Source: Actinomycetales bacterium
GTDB lineage: Bacteria; Actinomycetota; Actinomycetes; Actinomycetales; Dermatophilaceae
DNA length: 20,447 bases
Assembly: GCA_016710645.1 (NCBI GenBank)
Contig: JADJVI010000060.1
Coordinates: forward strand, 1-20,447
Direction of reading: 5' to 3'
Shown piece after piece: positions 15,286 to 20,447 of the stretch. The notes under the pieces were generated by a model. It had not been told where the DNA came from and made no database searches. It saw nothing but the letters and a program-made list of their open reading frames with translations. The translations under genes were made by a program, and so were the position numbers. How positions within the stretch are numbered: the first letter of the stretch is position 1; every line of letters starts with the position of its first letter.

Positions 15286-15564
15286 ATGCAACAGCAGAAC
15301 ACCCCGAACCCGACCTACACACCCCTCACCCCACCCGCCGAGCCGACCCCCACCGAGTCATCCCCCACTGAGCCCGGTCGCCGCAGCGGCCACCACTGGC
15401 TGATGTGGCTCATGTGCGTGCCCATGCTGCTGATCGTGGGCACCTTGATCGCGACCGGCGGCCTGGGCGCCGGCGGCCTGCTCTACGCCCTGGGCTGCCT
15501 GCTCATGATGGGCCTGATGATGGCGTGGATGAACCACGGCACCAACCACGAGAACAAGCCGTGA
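15286..15564 (+). CDS. Small two-helix membrane protein, DUF2933-like
   Basis: The protein has 92 residues, with GGGAG and good spacing before ATG 15286. The first 32 residues are Pro/Thr/Glu-rich and likely disordered. They are followed by HHWLMWLMCVPMLL and a second hydrophobic stretch, LGCLLMMGLMMAWMNHGTNH. The many methionines, two cysteines and terminal histidines within or beside the helices are characteristic of the small DUF2933-like proteins found in metal-resistance loci. The protein probably sits in the cytoplasmic membrane with both helices and may contact the oxidase or the ATPase. No activity is known. The frame is intact, in contrast to its neighbours on both sides. The family name is from the pattern only. 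Confidence 0.75.
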   Translation: MQQQNTPNPTYTPLTPPAEPTPTESSPTEPGRRSGHHWLMWLMCVPMLLIVGTLIATGGLGAGGLLYALGCLLMMGLMMAWMNHGTNHENKP

Positions 15565-15654
15565 AGGCGGCCGCCCGACCCCGACGACTGGCCGACCCGA
15601 GAAGCAGCCCTCGGGGATCTGCTGTTGAGAGTGTCACCTACAAGGACCAGCCGG

Positions 15655-15839
15655 ATGAACTCCACCCAGACTATGCCGTCCGGATGACCTTGGCCACGCA
15701 GCGCGTCCGCACAGGTCTCACCCGCGGACCTGACGTAGGGCCGCCGGCGAAGTCATCATCACTACTAGTGGTCTCGTCTCCGACGACGCTGTCGTCAGGG
15801 CCGTCGCCGAGGCCGGCTACACCGCCCCGCCGCAACTGA
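15655..15839 (+). pseudogene. Relic copper chaperone (CopZ/HMA) gene
   Basis: AAGGA precedes ATG 15655 and the peptide starts MNSTQT. One base out of frame it continues YAVRMT, which fits the opening of an HMA domain. In a further frame the end of the domain is clear: AAGEVIITTSGLVSDDAVVR, then AVAEAGYTAPPQ. The central part is too short and the CxxC metal site is gone, so about 30 bases appear to have been lost, together with frame changes and a TGA in the last frame near 15732. The position, between a membrane peptide and a Cu+ ATPase, is where a copZ gene is expected. No functional chaperone can be made from it. The 3' boundary is approximate. Confidence 0.6.
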
Positions 15840-15899
15840 CCCACGCCCAGCCGTGGCGCCACACGGGCGTCACGAGCACTGCCGGAGGAGAACCCGGAC

Positions 15900-16130
15900 A
15901 TGCAGCACGACCATGAGCACCACCAGAGCGTCACCAAGACCAGCCAGTCCGTGACAGACCCTGTGTGCGGGATGCAGGTCGATCCCAACACGGCGCTGAC
16001 CCTCGATCACGATGGCACGACATACCACTTCTGTTCCGATCGTTGCCGCGACCGCTTTCGCCACGACCCGGCCAGCTTCCTCACGCCCCTCAAGACTCCG
16101 ACGACGCGGCCCCGCGCAACCAGGACGTGA
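15900..16130 (+). CDS. YHS-domain metal-binding protein
   Basis: The protein has 76 residues from ATG 15900, with GGAGGAG about nine bases upstream. A histidine-rich head (MQHDHEHHQ) is followed by a YHS domain: TDPVCGMQVDPNTALTLDHD, then TTYHFCSDRCRDRF and HDPASFL. The cysteines of VCGM and FCSDRC are the usual metal ligands. The tail is short and basic. The TGA stop overlaps a GTG that would start the ATPase (GTGA). In many copper and silver ATPases this domain is fused to the N-terminus of the pump, and one missing base between about 16080 and 16125 would produce such a fusion here. It may therefore be either a separate chaperone-like protein or the detached first domain of the ATPase. Confidence 0.75.
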   Translation: MQHDHEHHQSVTKTSQSVTDPVCGMQVDPNTALTLDHDGTTYHFCSDRCRDRFRHDPASFLTPLKTPTTRPRATRT

Positions 16131-18255
16131 ACGAAGACGCCGCCGAGTGGACCTGCCCGATGCACCCCGAGGTGCGCCGTCCCGGTCCGGGGTCGTGCCC
16201 GATCTGTGGGATGGCTCTGGAGCCGGTCACCGTCACCGCCGACACCGGTCCCAGCCCCGAACTTGCTGACATGACCCGCCGCTTCTGGGTCGCCACCGCA
16301 TTGACCATCCCGATCGTGATCCTCGAGATGGGCCGCCACTTCATCCCCTTCCTGCATGACCTGATTTCCGCGCGTACCTCCGTCTGGCTCCAACTCGTCC
16401 TGGCCACGCCGGTCGTGCTGTGGGCCGGGTGGCCCTTCTTCGTACGCGGCTGGGCCTCGATCCGCACCCGCAACCTGAACATGTTCACCCTCATCGCGAT
16501 GGGCACCGGCATCGCGTGGCTATTCAGCGTCATCGCGACCATCGCGCCCGGGACCTTCCCCGCCTCCTTCCGCGGCGACGCAGGCACCGTCGATGTCTAC
16601 TTCGAGGCCGCTGCCGTCATCACCACCCTGGTCCTGCTCGGCCAAGTCCTCGAGCTGCGTGCCCGCGAACAGACCTCCGGAGCCATCAAGGCCCTGCTGG
16701 ATCTCACACCGAAGACCGCCCGCCGCATCACCGACAGCGGGGCTGACGAAGAAGTCTCTCTGGACACGGTCCAGCTCGGGGACCGGCTGCGGGTCCGCCC
16801 CGGCGAGGCCGTGCCCGTCGACGGGACCGTCGAGGAGGGTCGCTCAGCTGTCGATGAGTCCTTGGTCACCGGGGAGTCGATGCCCGTGACCAAGACCAGC
16901 GGAGACACCGTCATCGGCGGCACCATCAACGGCAGCGGCGCCTGATCATGCGCGCCGAGAAGGTCGGCCGCGACACCATGCTCGCCCGGATCGTCGCCAT
17001 GGTCGCCGACGCACAACGCTCCCGCGCCCCCATCCAGCGCATGGCCGACAAGGTCGCCGGCATCTTCGTGCCGGCCGTCATCGTCGTCGCCGTCGTCGCC
17101 TTCATCGTATGGGCGCTCGTCGGACCCGACCCCAAACTCGCCCATGCGCTCATCGTCGCCGTCGCGGTCTTGATCATTGCCTGCCCCTGCGCGCTCGGGC
17201 TGGCCACCCCCATGTCGATCATGGTCGGAGTCGGACGCGGCGCGAGACTGGGCGTGCTCATCAAGAACGCCGAAGCGCTCGAGCGCATGGAGAAGGTCGA
17301 CACCCTCGTGGTCGACAAGACCGGAACCCTCACCGAGGGCCGGCCCACCGTCACCGGCATCATCGCCACCGGCGAGCGATCCGAAGACGACCTGTTGCGC
17401 CTCGCCGCCGGTGTCGAGCGTGCCTCCGAGCATCCGCTCGCCCTGGCCATCGTCGAAGCCGCCACCGTCCGGAGCCTGCCCGTCCCCGACGTCACAGACT
17501 TCGACTCACCAGTCGGCCGCGGCGTCATCGGCACCGTCGAAGGGCAGGTCCTGGTCCTCGGCAGCTCCGACTTCCTCGACTCCCACCACATCGACACCAC
17601 CGAACTCAACAACCGTGCCGATGACCTGCGCGGCGACGGAGCCACCGTCATCTACATGGGAGCCGATGGCCGACTCGTAGGGCTCTTCGCGATCGCCGAC
17701 CCCATCAAGCCCACCACGCCGGCCGCGCTGAAAGCCCTCCGCGAGGACGGCATCCGGATCGTCATGCTCACCGGCGACAACCGCGTCACCGCCCACGCTG
17801 TCGCCAAGACCCTCGGCATCGACCAGGTCGAAGCTGAAGTCCTGCCCGACCACAAGAGCGACATCGTCACCAAGCTCCGTGGCGAAGGCCGCGTGGTCGC
17901 GATGGCTGGCGACGGCGTCAACGACGCCCCCGCACTGGCTGCCGCCGACGTGGGCATCGCGATGGGATCAGGAACCGACGTCGCCATGGAAAGCGCTGGG
18001 GTCACCCTCCTCAAGGGCGACCTCACCGGCATCGTGCGCGCCCGCGAGCTTTCGGAGAAGACCATGCGCAACATCCGACAGAACCTGTTCTTCGCGTTCG
18101 TCTACAACGCCCTCGGCATCCCCGTCGCCGCCGGCGTCCTCTACCCCGTCTTCGGGCTCCTGCTCTCACCCATCATCGCCGCGGCCGCCATGGCCCTATC
18201 CAGCGTCAGCGTCATCACCAACGCCCTACGCCTTCGCGCACAATCCATCGACTGA
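16127..18255 (+). pseudogene. Second Cu+/Ag+ P1B-type ATPase with N-terminal heavy-metal-binding domain, one frameshift
   Basis: From GTG 16127 the frame begins with WTCPMHPEV and SCPICGMALEP, the His/Cys-rich metal-binding domain typical of SilP-type and CopB-type pumps. Membrane segments follow, then the actuator TGESMP. At about 16938-16945 one C is missing (GCCTG where GCCCTG is expected); the next frame takes over with LIMRAEKVGRDT. The second part has CPCALGLATP (CPC codons 17182-17190), the phosphorylated aspartate in DKTGTLTEG (17314-17316), SEHPLALA, TGDN and GDGVND (from 17908). Terminal helices carry VYN and MALSS, the Cu+/Ag+ P1B-1 pattern. One added base makes 2130 bases, giving 709 residues. 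As written, only the first part would be made, without the phosphorylation domain. The pump would export copper from the cytoplasm toward MCO2. Confidence 0.88.
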
Positions 18256-19109
18256 CGCTCAGCAACCTTGAGGACTGGCGCGTCAGGCCAGAAGAACCGT
18301 TGGCGGACTGTCACCCCGGCGACTATTCGCAGGTCGTTCACGACGGCGAGTTGGCTGCGAGGAACGCACTCTTCTGCCGCGCATAGAGCGCATAGAGTAC
18401 GTAGACGCTCCCCGGTTGCTCGAAGGCGATCTTGCAAGGCCCCACCCGACGGGCCGAGTTGTGCAGAGTACCCAGCACGACATCGTGCAGTCTTAGCTGC
18501 ATCGTCATCCACGCCAAGGCTTCGGTTCCGAAAGATGGCGCCGACGACCTGAGCAAGATCTGCGCTTTTAACGGACACTGGCGGTTCTCGCGGCCAGCCG
18601 GAGTGGATCGACTGGAACGTCTTTCCGGTCCGCCGACTATGGGTTGGGGCTGGGATCATCGAGACTCACGGCTGAGGGGTCTTCATCGGTGACTGCGGCC
18701 TGACGCCGTAAGGTGGAGGTGAGCTGGTGCTTCAAATTCGGATGGCACGTTCACCTGATGTTACGGCGACTTTAGGTTGCGCCACCCAGAAGCCGCCACC
18801 TCGGTGCGCGAAGCGTGATGCCAGGTATCGAGCATCGTCGCCAGCGTAATTCACGACCTCACAACTTGGCATCGCAGGGGGTGGCGAAGAAGATCAGCGC
18901 TATCCATCGACAGAGAGGTCATTTCGGCACAGTCCCGCGCTGGTGTTCAGCGCGAACACTCTGGCTGATTGCCACATCTCCCGAGCAAGCGAGATCCGCC
19001 CGCTCATGCCGCGCCTTGAGGACCTGGAAGCGCTTCCCGGCTGCTACCCAGGGCGATGTTGCACGACCACTGATCCGGACGAATTTCTGCCGAGTACGCC
19101 CGCCTGAGT
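18256..19109. other. Gene-poor, lower-GC region after the copper cluster
   Basis: About 850 bases hold no gene I can support. Composition is less GC-rich than on either side. Open frames exist on both strands (for instance leftward 18338-18556, 72 codons, and rightward 18815-19462), but their translations match no family I recognise and lack good starts. A nine-base tandem repeat, GCATAGAGC then GCATAGAGT, is at 18381-18398. The right edge of the inserted DNA is probably here. Confidence 0.45.
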
Positions 19110-20447
19110 TCGGTACCAGTCTTCGCTGCATCTCGGCGAGAAACGGCACCGAAGAAGGACCTCGATACCTCCAGCGCCAAGGCGCGCGAGAGAACGCATG
19201 GGAACCAGGACAAGGTCCTCGCCTGAGCCAACGTCCCGGCCTCAGCCAAGACCTCCTCCTGCACCAGCGCCCTCAACGGTTTCGCGGTCTCAGCAGCAGC
19301 AGCCCAGGGTTGAGTCACTGCGCAAGAACCCCGACATTAACGCTGGTGCTCAGGGACGACATGCGCCAGGTGACGGCGGATGACGAAGCCTCGCGCAGCT
19401 GGCGTCAGCATCACGGCCAGCTCGCCGGAGCCAACGACCTCTACAACTGCACCTCGGCCTGACCAAGCGCACCGAGTCCGCAGGCGCCAGGAAAATCAAG
19501 CAGCAGCAGCGTGACCGTTGGTATCATCGACACCGGCATCTGAAAACCAGGCTTTGGCTTCCGCCGACGACAGCGATTCGACACGCGCCGCTGAGGACGA
19601 CAGTCGGCTCAGCCTGCGCTTCGGCAGCACCGCGCACGGCAACGCGGGACGCGCCTTCACTTGCAACAACAAGCTCGTGGGCGCTCGCGTCCGCCTGGAC
19701 ACCTACCTGCGCCGCTCAGGCATCAGCCCGGGCGAGTTCGACTCGGCGCGTGACGACGAGGCCACGGCACGCACCGCGTCGATCGGCGGCCACGTGGCGC
19801 CAACATCGCGGCGTCGATCTTGGGGGTTCCGAAGGCGGCAATCTGGGCATCGCTCCCCGGGCCCTGGTCATCGCTTACAAGGCGCTCCAGCGCCGGTGGC
19901 ACTTCATCACCGACCTGGTGGCGCGGTGATCTGACCAGGCCGTCGCTGGCGGCGTCGGCGTCCGGCTGCTCCGTCGGTGGCGTGGCGACCGTGGCGCCCC
20001 CCGCACGACACCCCCCCTGGCGCCCTCTTTGCCGCCGACGCGGGTGTCTTCTCAGCCGTCTCGGCGGCGGGCAACAGCAACCCCAGCGCCAGGCCATCAG
20101 TGGCCCGGCCGACGTGCCGTGGGTGAGCGCGGTGAAGCAACACCTACAACTCGATGTTAGGGGCTACATCCAGGCCGGTGGGAAGACCTACCGTGGCGCC
20201 TCGGTGACCAAGGGCGTCAGCCCGGCCGGGATTCGTCGACGCGGCCAACGCCAGGCGAGCTGTGCCTGGCCGGCAAGCTCGACCCCGCCAAGGTGACCCC
20301 GGCGCCATCATTGCCGTACAAAGCGCAGCAGCAACGGCCGAGGTGGCAAAGAGCGCCGAGTGCAGCGCGCCGGTAGAATTTCGGCATTGGTCCTCTGACG
20401 CCGTCAGCGTCGACACTTATTCTCCGGACAACTTCACATGGTGCCGA
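19110..20447 (+). pseudogene. Decayed subtilase (S8) body with I9 propeptide and PA insert, running off the right edge
   Basis: Pieces of one secreted subtilase can be followed in order across changing frames. Propeptide: KKDLDTSSAKARERTHGNQ (from about 19155), ALNGFAVSAAAAQ, VESLRKNPD, LVLRDDMRQVTADD. Catalytic Asp region: VTVGIIDTGI with Asp codon 19529-19531, followed almost at once by a TGA. Then AFTCNNKLVGAR and SPGEFDSARDDE. The expected catalytic His motif GHGTHT reads ATART, consistent with small deletions near 19761-19772. Further on are IAPRALVIAYKAL, TDLVA, FAADAGVFSAVSAGNSNP (frame-shifted), GPADVPWVSAV, and the protease-associated insert GELCLAGKLDPAKV at about 20254-20296. The active-site serine would lie beyond the window. 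With many indels and several stops this cannot be functional. It may be the missing body of the fragment at 9917. Confidence 0.8.

Noticed and set aside
18256..18290. Possible terminator after the second ATPase
   Set aside because: Only a four- to five-base stem (CTGGC ... GCCAG) without a T-tract; too weak to list.
10104..18327. CGACTATT at 10104-10111 and 18320-18327 as a possible target-site duplication
   Set aside because: Eight bases in such long flanks can match by chance, and neither copy is next to a recognisable element end.
18338..18556. Leftward 72-codon frame considered as a RelE/Gp49-like toxin
   Set aside because: Only vague similarity in VYVLYALYARQKSAF; the conserved residues of that family are not convincing and there is no antitoxin partner.
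1..20447. tRNA, rRNA, CRISPR array, integrase or transposase
   Set aside because: Looked for across both strands; no cloverleaf, array of spaced repeats or recombinase motif was seen.

Overview
The window reads as chromosomal DNA of a high-GC Gram-positive bacterium, most likely an actinomycete of the order Micrococcales. The grounds are very GC-rich coding DNA, frequent GTG starts, start/stop-overlapping operons, twin-arginine lipoprotein multicopper oxidases and subtilases with an I9 propeptide. Family-level placement (an Intrasporangiaceae-like lineage) is only an inference.

Left part, about 1-9,900, looks like resident backbone. A leftward ArsR/SufR-like regulator with a cysteine-rich C-terminal half runs off the left edge. 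Divergent from it is a two-gene nitrate/nitrite transporter operon (narK1-narK2). A leftward multicopper oxidase (MCO1) follows, then a leftward AbiEi/DUF559-type gene broken by two one-base frameshifts, a rightward copZ-copA copper-export operon, and a small secreted lipoprotein. Apart from the DUF559 gene all frames here are clean. The word GTATGCC/GGCATAC occurs 19 times in this part by my reading and not at all in the remainder.

At 9,917-10,186 the start of a subtilase gene (signal peptide and first part of the propeptide) breaks off. Between it and a badly decayed subtilase body in the same orientation (about 19,110 to the right edge) lie about 9 kb of a second copper-handling cluster. 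In order these are a leftward two-component system (response regulator, histidine kinase), then rightward a SHOCT-domain membrane peptide, a second multicopper oxidase (MCO2), a BNR-repeat lipoprotein, a DUF2933-like membrane peptide, a relic copper chaperone, a YHS-domain metal-binding protein and a second Cu+ P-type ATPase. The simplest reading is a copper-resistance island that landed in or next to a subtilase gene. No integrase or transposase is recognisable.

The two copper systems have parallel logic: cytoplasmic capture (CopZ / YHS protein), Cu+ export by a P1B ATPase, and oxidation of Cu+ outside the membrane by a lipid-anchored multicopper oxidase. The resident set is intact and its two units share a 36-bp palindrome upstream of their starts. 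The island set has its own sensor pair but carries seven one-base frameshifts spread over four genes. These restore to full-length families when corrected, so either the island is decaying or this stretch has sequencing errors. I found no rRNA, tRNA or CRISPR array.
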